Positions 32,687-44,325 are shown, numbered from the stretch's first letter. The stretch is DNA of 64,000 nucleotides from Melampsora larici-populina 98AG31 (GCF_000204055.1 NW_006768817.1:170997-234996), one strand, 5' to 3'. A program made the numbers and translations. The notes: a model not told the origin generated them from the sequence alone.

Positions 32687-35182
32687 ATGTCTGTTTCACC
32701 GAATGTTAGCACAGTAGACTCCGGTGTTTTACCAGTCCTCAACGATCGTAGTTTTTCAAACCTTCATGAAGAAGATCGTTCCACCGATCACACAATCTCC
32801 GACGACTCTGTTGACCGTGCAAATCCTGGCCAGGGCGATCTCAGTTTGATTTCATCCTCCACTGGCAAACCTGGCAAACACTTGATCGAACATCATGCTG
32901 TGGAGTGTGTTGATGATAGCTTACATAGCTTGAGTTCCATGGATATATCTGCAGGTAATTGTTTGTTTATCACACTTTGTATGTGTCGCATACTAAATTA
33001 TTGTCTATATTTGTGCATAGAATATAACACAACCTCAGGCGCTGAAAACCCGGTTCCGTACTTTGAACTTATAGAAGATTTAGGGCGTAAAGAAGAAGGA
33101 ACTCTCTACCGAGTATTGGAAAACTTAATAGATCCTAACTCACTGTTTACATTTTATGATCAATATGAGGTTGTTAACTACCTCGAAGACCAAGTCACTT
33201 ACAGCGGGTATCAATTAGTGCCTAGGTATATTGGCAGTGAATGGATAGTGCGTAAGATATATGTACATCACCGCGAGAGTGACGTTAAAGGACTCCGATT
33301 CCTCAAGTTTCATTCATCATGGGGCGAACTGCCTTCACAAGGTCGACCACATTGTTTTGACCGCGCGCACAGCAACCGGTACGCCGCAATGGCGTTGAAA
33401 GAATTCAAACGAATGTTCTTCATTAAGAGAAGAGATCATAGCGATAGAATGAATGCTATACACCAGAAATGGCACCATGAGTGCTTATCTTTGTCGGTGA
33501 GTGGATATGCCCTCTGGTTTGCAAGACTGTTACTATTTCACTTGACATTGTCCTTATCATTTTATTTTACACCTTTATTAGATTCAGCCCGTACATACAT
33601 TGCAGTCGACGGGTTCTACTTATGATGATGAACCTAGATGGATGTTATCACCACGCCAAACTGCAAATTTACCGTGGAGTTGAGAAAATTGAGTTGACAT
33701 AGAAAATTATAGAGAAGCCGGCAAGGGTCAGAAAAATATGAAAAAAATGGAAGGGACCTTTGATGCATTCCAGTTGTCTGTCATATTTTTTCATATTTTT
33801 ATAACCACAATGCATATAACACTACACAAAATATAATATCTTCTGGGCAGAAAATATAAAACCCAACACACAAAGATATTGAGCAGTCTGGGAGAGAGAC
33901 AAAAATACACAAAAATATGCATATTGTTCCTATGGTTGAGAGCTTTGATTCACATATTTTTTGTATTTTTAGTGTGAAAATTGTTGATTGTACTAACAAA
34001 AAACCTCCAGGATTGTCAGATTACGGCCTGTAACAGATATTGGAGGGCATAATTTGAGTTCAACAATCCCTTATATCTTGGTCAATTCTTGGTCAAACCA
34101 CTTGATTTTCAGTTCATTGGAAAGCGAAACTCTGTGACTATATCTTTCATTGAGACAGCAAATATGTGTCTAAGTCCAAAGAATATCTACGTGGCTATAT
34201 AGGAAATTGTTTCAAAGACAAATAACTTTTTTTGTAGTGGAGCTACAGATTTGATGTGTTAACATAACACTCCAATGCTTTCCATGGCTTCTTAATGAAC
34301 TAATTATCAAGTGTTTTGATCCAGAATTGCAAAAGATATAAGGGATTGTAGAATTCAACTTATGCCCTCCAACATCTGTTACAGGTTGTAATCTGAGAAT
34401 CTTGGAGGTTTTTTGTTAGTACAATCAACAGCTTTGACACTAAAAATACAAAAAATATGCAAATCGAAGCTCTCAACTATAGGAACAATATGCATATTTT
34501 TGTGTATTTCTGTCTCTCTCCCAGACTACTCAATATCTTTGTGTGTTGGTTTTTATATTTTTTGCCCAGAACATATTATATCTTGTGTAATGTTATATCC
34601 ATTGTGGTAATAAAAATATGGAAAAATATGACAGACAATTGGAATGCATCAAAGGTCCCTACCATTATTTTTCCATATTTTTCTGACCCTTGCCAGCTTC
34701 TCTATAATTTTCTATGTCTACTCAGTTTTCTAAACTCCACGGTAAATTTGCAATTTGGCGTAGTGTATGTGAGGGCATAACTGATCAGTTTAGTCATTGA
34801 TATGTGCTGAAAGACAACTTCAACAACCTGCCAATGGAATATCAACCGTGGACTAAAATAATTCAAGCTTTCATACATTATGTGTACGATCTCAGTGACA
34901 GCAAAACTGTGATTTCCAACCTGGATTGCGATGAGCATGGGAGGCTAAGCAATGTCGTATGCTTTACCAAAAAGTAAGCCAAAATATTTAATAATGTTTC
35001 ATATTTTCGTCTCCAATATTATACATAATTGATGAATCATCAACTGGTATAGCTCCACCCCATATCACAGCCGCGAAAGCTCAGCTATGGCAGATATTGT
35101 CAACCGCGCGTTCGTACTATTTCCTGAACAACATGATTGTAATGAGCTGTGTGAACATCTTGGAAACATAAGATTGAAATGA
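32687..35182 (+). pseudogene. Alpha-kinase (MHCK/EF2K-like) relative split by a MITE
   Basis: The coding parts are 32687-32954, 33021-33496, 33582-33648, then after the MITE 34769 to about 34970, and a last exon 35053-35182. The N-terminal exon is Ser/Asp-rich (DDSLHSLSSMDIS). The second exon reads YFELIEDLGRKEEGTLYRVL, YSGYQLVPRYIGSEW and ALKEFKRMFFIKRR. Beyond the insertion the same frame resumes with YQPWTKIIQAFIHYVYDLSD, where alpha-kinases have AFSHYTYE. SNLDCDEHGRLSNVVC stands in place of the usual DLQG motif. The end, AFVLFPEQHDCNELCEHLG, matches the Hx(C)N...C zinc-binding tail of alpha-kinases. A TGA follows FSH after the insertion. The family normally phosphorylates Ser/Thr in helical proteins. 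This copy lacks DLQG and is disrupted, so activity is unlikely. Confidence 0.65.
33649..34765. mobile_element. Palindromic MITE, ~435-bp arms, inside an exon
   Basis: The element begins CACCACGCCAAACTGCAAAT (33649) and ends ATTTGCAATTTGGCGTAGTG (34765). The arms, about 33649-34082 and 34331-34765, are near-reverse complements over their whole length, around a ~250-bp loop. TAT occurs on both sides (33646-33648 and 34766-34768), a TA-containing 3-bp target duplication. No protein is encoded. It interrupts the third exon of the alpha-kinase relative. Short TA-type target sites fit Tc1/mariner- or PIF/Harbinger-related MITEs. Confidence 0.85.
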
Positions 35183-35189
35183 GTAATGT

Positions 35190-35900
35190 AAGATTGAGAC
35201 TTGCGTTTCTCTGTTATGAAATTATATTATCATTATAATGAATTATTTCCTTCTATAATAATTTGACATAGCCTGTGTAATCTATCACTTTTTGTTCGAA
35301 GTTGGTTTAGTGTTCCTGGGTTTTAATGCCATTTTGTTTATTTGTGTATTTGGCTTCTGTTGCATAATTTGCCTATTTATGTCAGATTAGTTATGATTAA
35401 CCACAACTCCTATCTGGTTCCATCAATTGTCCCTCTAATTATCATTAGAGGGCCTAAATCCTATGCTTATCACTACATATTTGTCAAATAAAATGTAAAG
35501 TGATAGGAGTGATCGGGGCAGGAAAGAGCTTGATCGGTTCATGAGTTATCAACTTCAGATTAAAAAGGCAAATAATGCCACTGTTCACAGTTCACGAGTG
35601 TTGTATTTCATGACCAAATTACATTCACTAAGTAAGCAGACGTTTATTAGAATGATATCCTCATATGTTACGGACAGGGCCAAAGTCTTTATTAAAATTA
35701 CTGAAATATTTGACAATTATGCACATTGGTCAAAATTTGTACATACAATATATACAATGGAATATATACAATAATAAATGAAAAATAGACTGAATATGAG
35801 TGGAAGTAGGCTTAATAATTTGGACAACATGATTAACGATAGTATGTGAAGCATCAAGAGGAGAAAGGTAGAAAGTGAATGTGAAGAAAATAAGTGATAA
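35190..35900. other. AT-rich intergenic stretch between convergent genes
   Basis: This separates the 3' ends of the alpha-kinase relative (plus) and the cysteine-cluster gene (minus). No coding exon, repeat array or RNA gene is visible. It probably holds the two 3' untranslated regions. Confidence 0.5.
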
Positions 35901-35904
35901 CTAA

Positions 35905-37546
35905 TCAACAACGCTTTGATCGACGAGAGCTACTGGTAATACGGCGATCAAGTTGCTTCCATGCCTCGCAAAAGAACACTTTACCTTCCTTAACACTGCG
36001 ATGACCACCTCTTTCAACATATGCAGACAATTCCTGATGACCTATGGTTGATAACCATCTTCTGTAATGCGAAACAGTAGAAGCCATATACGTGTATCTG
36101 CTGCCAAAAACCCGCTCCCAACCTTGTTTGATACGTAACGGTTCGGGACCTGTAGTGAGTTCTAAAAATCGCAACATTTGGGTCATTCTTACGCCATCCG
36201 GCCAAGCGCCGTTCACAACTGGAGTGAGTGCTTCCTCAGGTGCAGGAAGTGATGAATTAGGAGACGGTGGTGTATCAGGGCTGTTAAAGTTTGGTGGATT
36301 AGGTGTGTCGTTATTAGCAGGCGGAGTGTCAAGCACCAGTGGATTGGTATTCGATCCAGGTCCACGCGTATTGGCTCCAGTGGATGACAATAATCCTGTC
36401 ATTGATGGGACGGAAGGTGGTGTGTGATGATTTGAGGGGTGGGTGATGAATCGCGAGATGTCCATTGCAGTGTGATCGGACATTTGGTCAATAGAGGCTT
36501 TGTGGCGATCAAGGTCTTTGCATTGGTAAGTGGAGATACCAGGAAATATTATAAGGATTTTACGATGATCTTCCTGATATAATTCCACGGTGGTTTCCTG
36601 AATGTTCATCTGAGTGAAAGTCGGGTGAGTTTGGAAACAAGGGAGAAGCAAAAACAAGACCTACTGACCCATAGTTGTTCTTCTATGTTCCAAACTTGGA
36701 ACGTGCCATTCCAGTCTTCTCCAAGCTGATTTTTCACAAGCGCGGTGAAGACTTTGCTTTCCTGAAGTGCCAACAATGGCCATTGAGGGGCAGGTACTCG
36801 CCAAAAACTACACTTGGAAGTATGGTCCTATGGTAGGTACAACATGATTATGATTTATAAGTCAAGTCACTGCTCGGAAGGAAGACATGTAAAAGAAAGA
36901 TATTGGAGTAATGAGTAGATACCTTGTCGAGAGAAGACCAAACAAACATGGATACATTCTTTCAGGCAATTTTCATTCGGTCTTGAAGGAGACGTTCTTC
37001 GGCTTGTTTCTGGATTGAGATGCTTCGGAACTTGGCATACTCGGGTGAACTGAGTTCGCGGTAAAAGCTTCGACCAGCTTGAGTTAAACGCGCAGTGGCA
37101 TTGGTCCCGGCACCGCTGGGAGTTGTATTGTTGTTAGTCAAGGGCGACTGAGACAAAACCGGCTGGGCTGCTTGGTTATTCAGTTTCTTAGCTTTAGTCT
37201 TTGCCATCGACTCGTGCTTGCCACAGAAAATCCCCTGTGGAAGGAACGCCACACAACACTTACATGTCCAGTTTGTCAGCAGGGCGATCGATCAAAGGTG
37301 GTGGGTAAGAAGTTATACATGACATACCTTTGAACACGCATCAATGGCGCAACCAGCGTTCTTGCGCACAGTGTGTCCTTCGGCCGTCTGGCCATCGCGA
37401 CCTCGGCACATATCTTCTGGTCGGTGTTTAGGTGGCCGTCTGGAGGACTTTGCGCGAGACTGTGAGATGGTTCGCGGTTGTGTTGTTGGTGAGGTTTGTG
37501 ATTGCTGTGAGGTGATGGTTGGGTCAATTAACGTGATGTTGGCCAT
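35905..37546 (-). pseudogene. Cysteine-cluster protein of unknown function, one stop
   Basis: Exon 1 (37546-37328) starts MANITLIDPTITSQQSQ and ends GCAIDACSK. It splices (GTATGT...TAAG) to an exon at 37258 reading CCVAFLPQGIFCGKHES. Together they make a CxxxxC...CC...CxKH cluster that probably binds zinc. The frame runs on through KTKAKKLNNQ to a TGA at 36962-36964, and in the same frame beyond it (KNVSMFVWSSLDK). A further exon, about 36815-36675, reads WRVPAPQWPLLALQESKVF, and the last exon reads TTVELYQEDHRKILIIFPGI, then a Pro/Asn/Thr-rich linker and WERVFGSRYTYMASTVSHY. It has no recognised domain. Its layout next to a KDZ gene suggests a cargo gene. The single stop may be a recent nonsense change. 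From 37.55 to 38.60 kb nothing is recognised. Confidence 0.5.
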
Positions 37547-39727
37547 GGTGTGGTTATGACGTAGAACCTCTAGCTTGTACTCTTGGGCGTTGTATTGCCA
37601 ATAGTAGGTATTATCGAATCGGCACTAGAACATTCACAATGGTCATCGGATAGGAGGGAGATACTATATCAACAATATGATACAAGAATTAGTATGAGGG
37701 AAAGTGACCGGTACCCACACGTATGCCGATTGACGGAAATCGAAACGTTCCCTTGGGCTGGTAGTAAGTGGTGCTATGGGGACGAGGGTGTTTGCAGCTA
37801 TTGGATACACAGTACTGGCCGGTTTCTTGACGCGGTACGGGGATAGGTAAAGGTAGGTTTTGCTTGATGGGATTCAAGTGAATTGGAGGTCCTACCGGTG
37901 GCATAAACGTATAAGAAATAAAATGCAATATAATATCAGTAGAAAATTATATAATATAGCCTCACAGGGTGCTTGATTAATGATGAATGATAAACGTGAC
38001 TATGTAAGTAAAGGAGGTGAGTTAAGGTGTGAAGGTGATGAAACACAATGGATAAACGTATCAATACAAAAGGATGGATGTTATGATACGGGCTGACTTA
38101 TCATGTGGTTTATAAGGATGCTGTGAAGAAGGAAAAGCCATGGCCAAGGTGCTGAATACAATGAAGTCCTACCGCCGATGTGACCTTGGTGCACCGGCAA
38201 ATTAAATGCTCATCCTCTTCCAAGTGTGTCCAATCGTGTGTCCAATCGTGGCTCGATTTGTCTAGGAAACGAGTAAAACTTTGGTGTGTTTGCCTTGTTA
38301 GTTCCGCAAGTCACATCGTTCAGTGGTCATACCAAGTATGTAGCCGGACTCGGCGGCAGGGGCAGGAATTTTACGCCGATTAACCTCGGCTGTCATTGAT
38401 TATCGGCGTACGCCGTCTACGCTGGTCCGAGGTGCTGCGTTGGTGCGTTTCGCATCGGGCTTGAAGGAGTATGATGATCACCGATGACAATGAGTGTGGG
38501 ATAAGGACGATGAGTGTGGGATAAATCATTGTGGGATGTTTGTACGGATGTGTCCATCTGTAATCATATTATCATATTACCAACTGGCTGCGCCCCTGCG
38601 CACACATGTATCACTCGCGCGAGCAGAGCGACTCGCGATTTGCACAACCCTTCGTTTGCTCTCCCATCAGATGCTGAACAAAGAGATAGAGGAGGACAAA
38701 TGTTTGAGTTGTTACTACACCAGAGGTGGTTCCTCACGTCCTGCACTGTTGGTAGACACAACACTTCTTGCAGTGGTATGAGCTATCTGACCGGACCTGC
38801 TTTGCTGGGTGTTTCATGCAGTCAGAGGATTAGCACGTACTGTTACATACTTCAAGGGAAGCATAATGTAGAGTCACAGAGCAAGGCCACCCAAGCACCA
38901 CTCCGACTTCCACATCACCGATCGTGCTTATCAATGTACTAACTGATACACTTGGAAATCTTTCTGATGCTTGTTGACCTGAAAAAGCTGCCACGTGTGT
39001 TGGTGTAAAGTTATCAAAGTCTCTCCTGCTCCTCACGAACACGAGCTGGGGACTACTTCACTTGTGAGGCACGGGAGAGATTTTGATAAGTCAGCTTAGA
39101 CTATGTGCTTCAATGCCTTCATGCGTGTCGATTCCCACATATTGATGTGTCTTACGGCACAACATTCATCACCCATTGACACGTAACGACGGACCTCGCA
39201 CGTGCCAGGCTTTTCTAGAAATAACGCCGCTCTGATCTTGAATAAAACTCGTCTGATGCCTCGCGTTCGGGTTCTGTCATCTGTTGGGCTTGCATGGAGC
39301 TCATTACACACCTTTCCAATACTCCTAGTTATGGGACTGATGCATGTAAGAAACCCCCTTTGGCGACGAATCCCGAGCTCAACGAGCGTTTAATTATCAG
39401 GCTAGACAATGGTGACGCCGGACCATCTACGCTAGGATGGCCACCGCGCCCAGTCTAGCGTACATACAGCGAATTCGACAAATCTTATCGATCAAAACTG
39501 ATTCGAAGGTCCTTCCTGGCGGGGTGATCTCCAAAAAATCGAACCCTGCGCGTAGCGCGGAAAAAATCCGCGCGGAAGTGGAAAGGGTGGACTTTCTCAA
39601 GAGGCTACATTCGGAGTCATGTAGCAGTTACTTCACCAGCAAATCAATGATCCCGATATAAAAGACCCACCCATTTCATAGAAGGCAGTGATCGTGCTTA
39701 TTGTTCCTCGGCGATTTAAATTTCAGC

Positions 39728-39735
39728 TATAAATA
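39728..39735 (+). promoter_or_regulatory. TATA box of the secreted-protein gene
   Basis: TATAAATA in AGCTATAAATAGTC lies 39 bp before the ATG at 39767. That places the transcription start only a few bases upstream of the start codon, so the leader would be very short, or the true start may be the in-frame ATG at 39794. The motif and position are clear. Activity is inferred. Confidence 0.55.
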
Positions 39736-39766
39736 GTCTAAATCACATCCTGCGTTAGTCCTCATT

Positions 39767-40637
39767 ATGCCACGTCTAGGCAGATTATTTCAAATGTCTC
39801 TTTTGACCGCCCTCCTCTGCTTGCCAATGTTTAACTTGATGTCGTCATCAACAGGGAGGGGACTCGGTAAGCTCTGATGCGTGCTCTGCGATCTGCATCT
39901 CATTCTAGAGCACCAGTGTGCACTCGAGATCACACTACTATCCTTATTGCGCTTTGTTTAGAATGCTCAAGGGATATCTGTTGACGATCTTTCGCTGTCC
40001 GCAAATTTTTCCTCCGTGTCCTGGTTTTCAGAACTCGAAGCAGGTGTGTTCGGATAGATGCTGTATAATCCTATATCTTACGCTAAATCGTCAGGTTGAC
40101 AGATTTGACCGCTGCGCGGAAGGTTGCAAATGAGTTTTTCAAGCGCGTAACCGAATCACCCGTCCCAGGAGATGACCTGAGTGATATCTTTGCAGAAACA
40201 CCCAGAGTCCACATAAATCGGAATACTATACAACTGGGCGGTGAGTTCCGAATGGCAAACATGTAAAGACGGTGAAACTCACGACTGAGCACATGAGTTT
40301 TTTGATAATTCCTCGAATCTTTCTGATCAATGACTATGTGTGTTAACACCAGGTTTTCCTGACAGGGTGGCCGAAGGGGAGTTCACGGGGTTTAAAGGTG
40401 AAGACTACAATAGTAAGCCATAAATCGATTCTAAAATCTAATTTCGAGAATCTCAAAGAATCTTGATTTCTCTTCTATCTCATCATAGTCAAAACAACTA
40501 AATACGAACCGAATAACTTTCAAGTTACTTGGAAGCATCCTACGGGTACGGGCAGCGCCCACCTGTGGAAAAAAGACGGTTACAGGATCTTCGCTTTAAG
40601 CATTGAACATTCCGAGCCAAGCACATCAGGCGCATGA
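39767..40637 (+). CDS. Small secreted protein, 172 aa, 5 exons
   Basis: Exons 39767-39866, 39972-40043, 40103-40240, 40353-40412 and 40489-40637 join in frame, all in phase 1 with GT-AG introns, and end in TGA. The N-terminus is a signal peptide: a short basic part (MPRLGRLFQ), then a hydrophobic core (MSLLTALLCLPMFNLM) before a Ser-rich likely cleavage region. The mature part is hydrophilic (ISVDDLSLSANFSSVSWFSE, DLTAARKVANEFFKRV) and ends FQVTWKHPTGTGSAHLWKKD. It has no further cysteines, no membrane segment and no domain I recognise. Length, signal peptide and exon style fit candidate secreted effectors of rusts, but a role in infection is only an inference. An in-frame ATG at 39794 would still leave most of the signal core. 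Confidence 0.7.
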
Positions 40638-40649
40638 CACTGTTAGTCA

Positions 40650-41700
40650 TATACGCCTTCACCGTCTTGTCTTTCCATCACGGGATTTTTCAATCAAAGC
40701 TCAATCCATCATCGTAGAGTCTCAGATATCACAACGCTGAACTCATTTTGGTCACAATCCCAGCCCCAATGGTATCACGCGCTCCAGAGGATGGGTGACT
40801 CTGATTGATACTATATCAAACAGGAGAAACACACTTTTGGCTTGTTCTGTTGAGTACTTTCATGAGGACACGTAGACAAGGCTTCCCCCGACCAATATTA
40901 TGACATCAGGTGTTCATTTCTCTTCTTGCGATCACCGGTGCCTGCGATGAAGATAGGCAAAAAGGTTGATACAACAAAACTTCTACCCACCCACCAAAAC
41001 ATGTGCACAATGAGGAGAGACAAAATCATCAAACCCTAACAAAATGAAATTATATTGATACTCCAAAACCCCCCCAAAAAACTTGAAAAAACAGTGACCC
41101 CTCAAGAGTTGAGGTAGTTTCATTAACTTTCCTACTAGAATTGCTTGCTAAAGTAAGAAGATGACCTAAAAGATCCTCAGCAGAATCCCATCTAGCAGCT
41201 GAAATCCTATCCAAGATTTTTGAAGATATTATATACAATCCCACTCAAATCTGTATTTACAACAAAATATAAATCCCAATTCAAAGACAAAGCACTCTTA
41301 AATCTGTACTGATCAGCTGTGATTCTAATACAATTTTGCATTTCACTTGAAAATTACTGTGGAGTGATGTGACATTGATAATTTGTAAATATATCTGTTT
41401 GATCCTATATCTTCCCATGGCACAATTAGACACACTAAAAGGACCAAGAGGTTAACATTCATATCCCCAAAACTGAAAAAACCTTCAAAGATTATTTTAA
41501 CTTTTATATATAAACTTGCTTCAACCCATTTTTTCACTGAATTCAACACTTTCCGTCAGCTCTACATTGAAATCTAGCAGCATTTACCACAGTATCCATC
41601 CTAGAATTCTCTTTCCAATCTGCAATAAAAATACCCTCATCTTTGAAGGCCCGTGAAATCCCTGGCTTCCCTTTGATAAAGCATGTTGAACTCTTTGGTA
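40650..41700. other. No gene recognised
   Basis: This is the 3' flank of the secreted-protein gene followed by AT-rich DNA. Short frames on both strands have low-complexity composition and no motifs. I see no repeats of note. Confidence 0.45.
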
Positions 41701-41707
41701 TTCATGC

Positions 41708-41911
41708 ACTGCCAACATAGATGCCTCGGGTTGCGGAATCCGAGGCATCATCGGAGGTAAAACCTCGGACAAGGTCTGTCCGAGGTTTTTGTCCGAGGTA
41801 ATCTTCTGCGCTGGGAATTGCCTCGGATCAAAACCTCGGACAGCTTCTGTTGGAGGTTGGTAATCCGATAATACCTCGGATTTTTCAATCCGAGGTAAAT
41901 ATGTTGGCGGT
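41708..41911. mobile_element. ~200-bp MITE built from CCGAGGT/ACCTCGG words
   Basis: The ends are inverted: CTGCCAACATAGATGCCTCGG at the left, and CCGCCAACATATTTACCTCGG as the reverse complement at the right. Inside, CCGAGG or its complement CCTCGG recurs about ten times in both orientations, some as near-palindromes. No coding sequence is present. The dense inverted words look like transposase-binding subterminal sites. Confidence 0.65.
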
Positions 41912-41929
41912 GATGACCACACCATTTGA

Positions 41930-43150
41930 TCTTTTTATGTATAGATAGATATGTCAGTGATCCTGGATTTATGCTCTGAAATCTAGTCTTCTAACTAATA
42001 GATCTTCCATATACCAGGTTCTGCAATGATTATTTATATGTACCTGCTGAGATCAAATAATCATAACTAAAGAAGAAAAGAACATCTGAAGGCCACAGAG
42101 CCGTCTATGTATGATTCCGCAAAGGCTGTGAAAAACAGCCACTGTCCACTGAATGAGAAACAAAAAAGATTTAGTATACTTCTGCTTCTGCCAAACCTAT
42201 TGCACATATTGATCACCTATTGTAAAATCAAAACAAAAGTTCAAAGTAGGTCAATGATTGGAATGGAACTACTCAAACCAGATTTATATGGTGCTTATAG
42301 TTGTAGGTCACTTGTTATTTACTGATTTGAAAATTATACTGATAGGTACTGTGTAAAGTTTGATGAGATTAATGGGTTGGTTTTCTAGTTTTTTATTCAC
42401 CTCAGTGGTAAAATGACATCATTGCTAGTTTACCTTTTTTGTTTCATTCATCAATTTTTCTCTTTACCTTTCATCATTTCCTTGATATTTCCAATTCAGT
42501 TCATCAAGAGTTTTACTTATTAAGAGCAATTGAGTTTCAAAGCCCTCCCTTACTAACCTGGTTTAACAATCATATCCCTTTACTGGCCAATTGTCAAATT
42601 TTTAAAAAAAATGTCTATTGACATAAAAAATGTTGTATTTCAGCTGCAGAAAAATTGAAATAGTCATTCAAAAAGCCTATGATTGGTTTATCTTATATAT
42701 ACATGCATAACTATTGTTTGTGTGTTTCATTATAAAAGTCTCTTTTCTTACATTGTTTTTAGTCTTAATTCTTGAATTGTTTTATGTTGATTGTTTTATG
42801 TACTGCTAGCCACCCCATAGGGTCTTTGTTTGTTGGATGAATGGGTCTTTGGCTCAAGATACTAAGTATCAAGGTTCACACTTATCAGTTTCTGAGGCTT
42901 GATTTATTAGCATGGTGATATAAAGCAGTAACACAATCTGATGTACCTGTCAGAGCAGGGACAAGATTGATCCAGAAACTTAACTTTGAATCACCTCCGG
43001 AGTCTGGCAAACCTTGAGGATACTCACATTCTTCCAGGATTGTATTAGTAAATCTTGGATTAATAGAGAAGAAGTCAGAAGTGCTCCATCAGTTAGTTGA
43101 TGAATGAAAACAGAAACAATACATCAGGTTTGAACCTGGGTTTGAAATTG
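41930..43150. other. No gene recognised
   Basis: This is AT-rich DNA with scattered short frames and no motif, splice pattern or repeat that I can support as functional. Confidence 0.4.
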
Positions 43151-43159
43151 TTACAAACA

Positions 43160-43550
43160 TGCTATAAGAGCATCAGCAGCGGAGCCCTTACCATGTGGTC
43201 TCTCAACAATACGGGTGGCAACATTGTCAAAATTCACTTCAGCGGACCCTGTAAAATGCAAGGTGGGACGTCAAGAGTCTCTAGATTTAGGGGGTCAATC
43301 AAGAGTCTTGATGTCACATGCAACCCAGTACTGGCATTGAATATGCCACTGACGGGGTCCTCAAGTGGATGTGTGGTTTGATACTGTTGGGTACAAGCAT
43401 ACCAAAACACCTCAATCAAGTGTTTTCTGTACATTTAAGTGCTCTGCTGCACACACACCCTTTTTCAGACCCCCTATGTTAGAGAATTGCTCTTGGGGGT
43501 CTGTTTGGGACCCCCTAAAATCCAGGCACTGCTGTGGATGCTATAAAATC
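43160..43550. mobile_element. Small TIR element with AGCATC..CAGC ends
   Basis: The left end, CTATAAGAGCATCAGCAGCGG, and the right end, CACTGCTGTGGATGCTATAAAA, are imperfect inverted repeats (TATA..AGCATC..CAGC). The enclosed ~390 bp are richer in GC than the flanks and encode nothing recognisable. It resembles nonautonomous hAT-like MITEs in its terminal words. Target duplication was not established. Confidence 0.45.
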
Positions 43551-43690
43551 ATGTGATCTACAGATTGAAACATGTAAAGAAGATAAAACAATCAGTGTGA
43601 TATTGTGAAATGAATCAATTCAAAGTTACACATACATGTCAATCAGTGATTCTTTTGTGAAACTCTAACAAGCAGATGACAGAAACAGCC

Positions 43691-44325
43691 CACTGCAAAT
43701 ATTAAACAACTTCCCTTCAATTGAGCATGGGGAAATGATTAGAAGTAGAATTGATAAAGCATTGATCATTGCACACCTGACCCACAGAGCCCACACTATG
43801 TATGTGCAGAAACATGGGTAAAATGGGAGCTATCATGTACATACAGAGATGCCTCATATATTGACCCATCTGTATGAGTCGGCCATTCGTTAGACCATCG
43901 GTTTTTTTTTCTCTTTACCAATGGCATGTCAAAATTTGACTTCATACACTGACTCATAGCTTTGGTGTGTACATTGATTAAACTTCATGTAACACCCTCT
44001 CTGTTACTATCAAATGGCGTCCAGAGTATTGCCTTAGTGGCTACAGAGGTATATATAGTCAATTTTTGGAATGCCTTTGTCAAACTAAAAAAAGTTACAG
44101 AAGGTATTACATATGGTCTACTCATCCACAAGAGCCAGTATCTGAGCATTTCTGTATGTACATGATAGCTCCCAATTTACCCATGCTACTGCACATACAT
44201 AGTGTGGGCTCTGTGGGTCAGGTGTGCAATGATCAATGCTTTATCGCCAATTTTACTGGTTACTTGTAATCATTTTCCCATGCTCAATTGAAGGGAAGTT
44301 GTTTAATCTTTGCAGTGAGACATGC
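43691..44325. mobile_element. Foldback/MITE with ~165-bp arms
   Basis: CACTGCAAATATTAAACAAC at 43691 and its near-complement ending TTTAATCTTTGCAGTG at 44325 start two inverted arms. The arms extend through AACTTCCCTTCAATTGAGCA, GCATTGATCATTGCACACCT and AGCCCACACTATGTATGTGC to GGGAGCTATCATGTACATAC. The loop (about 43850-44150) has no coding content. Confidence 0.75.

Larger units (their letters stand above)
29438..38654. mobile_element. Composite KDZ element with alpha-kinase and cysteine-cluster cargo
   Basis: Positions 29438-29484 (CGAAGGGTTGTGCAA...CGCT...GCGCGAG.GA.AC) recur as the reverse complement at 38609-38654. The shared core CGAAGGGTTGTGCAA is exact and the rest is similar, in the orientation expected of terminal inverted repeats. 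Between them lie a KDZ transposase (plus), an alpha-kinase relative (plus) and a cysteine-cluster protein (minus). I infer one 9.2-kb transposon. The TIRs are imperfect, and no target-site duplication could be confirmed. The actual ends could lie some bases further out. Confidence 0.5.

Noticed and set aside
34413..34780. Open frames inside the right MITE arm
   Set aside because: They are mirrored by frames in the left arm and are products of the palindrome, not genes.
39530..39620. tRNA-like TCGAACCC word
   Set aside because: No matching acceptor stem, D arm or anticodon arm could be drawn around it.
39437..39661. A 74-codon open frame before the secreted-protein gene
   Set aside because: It has no motif, no clear promoter and no partner exons. 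It may be by chance, although its local GC content is higher than its surroundings.
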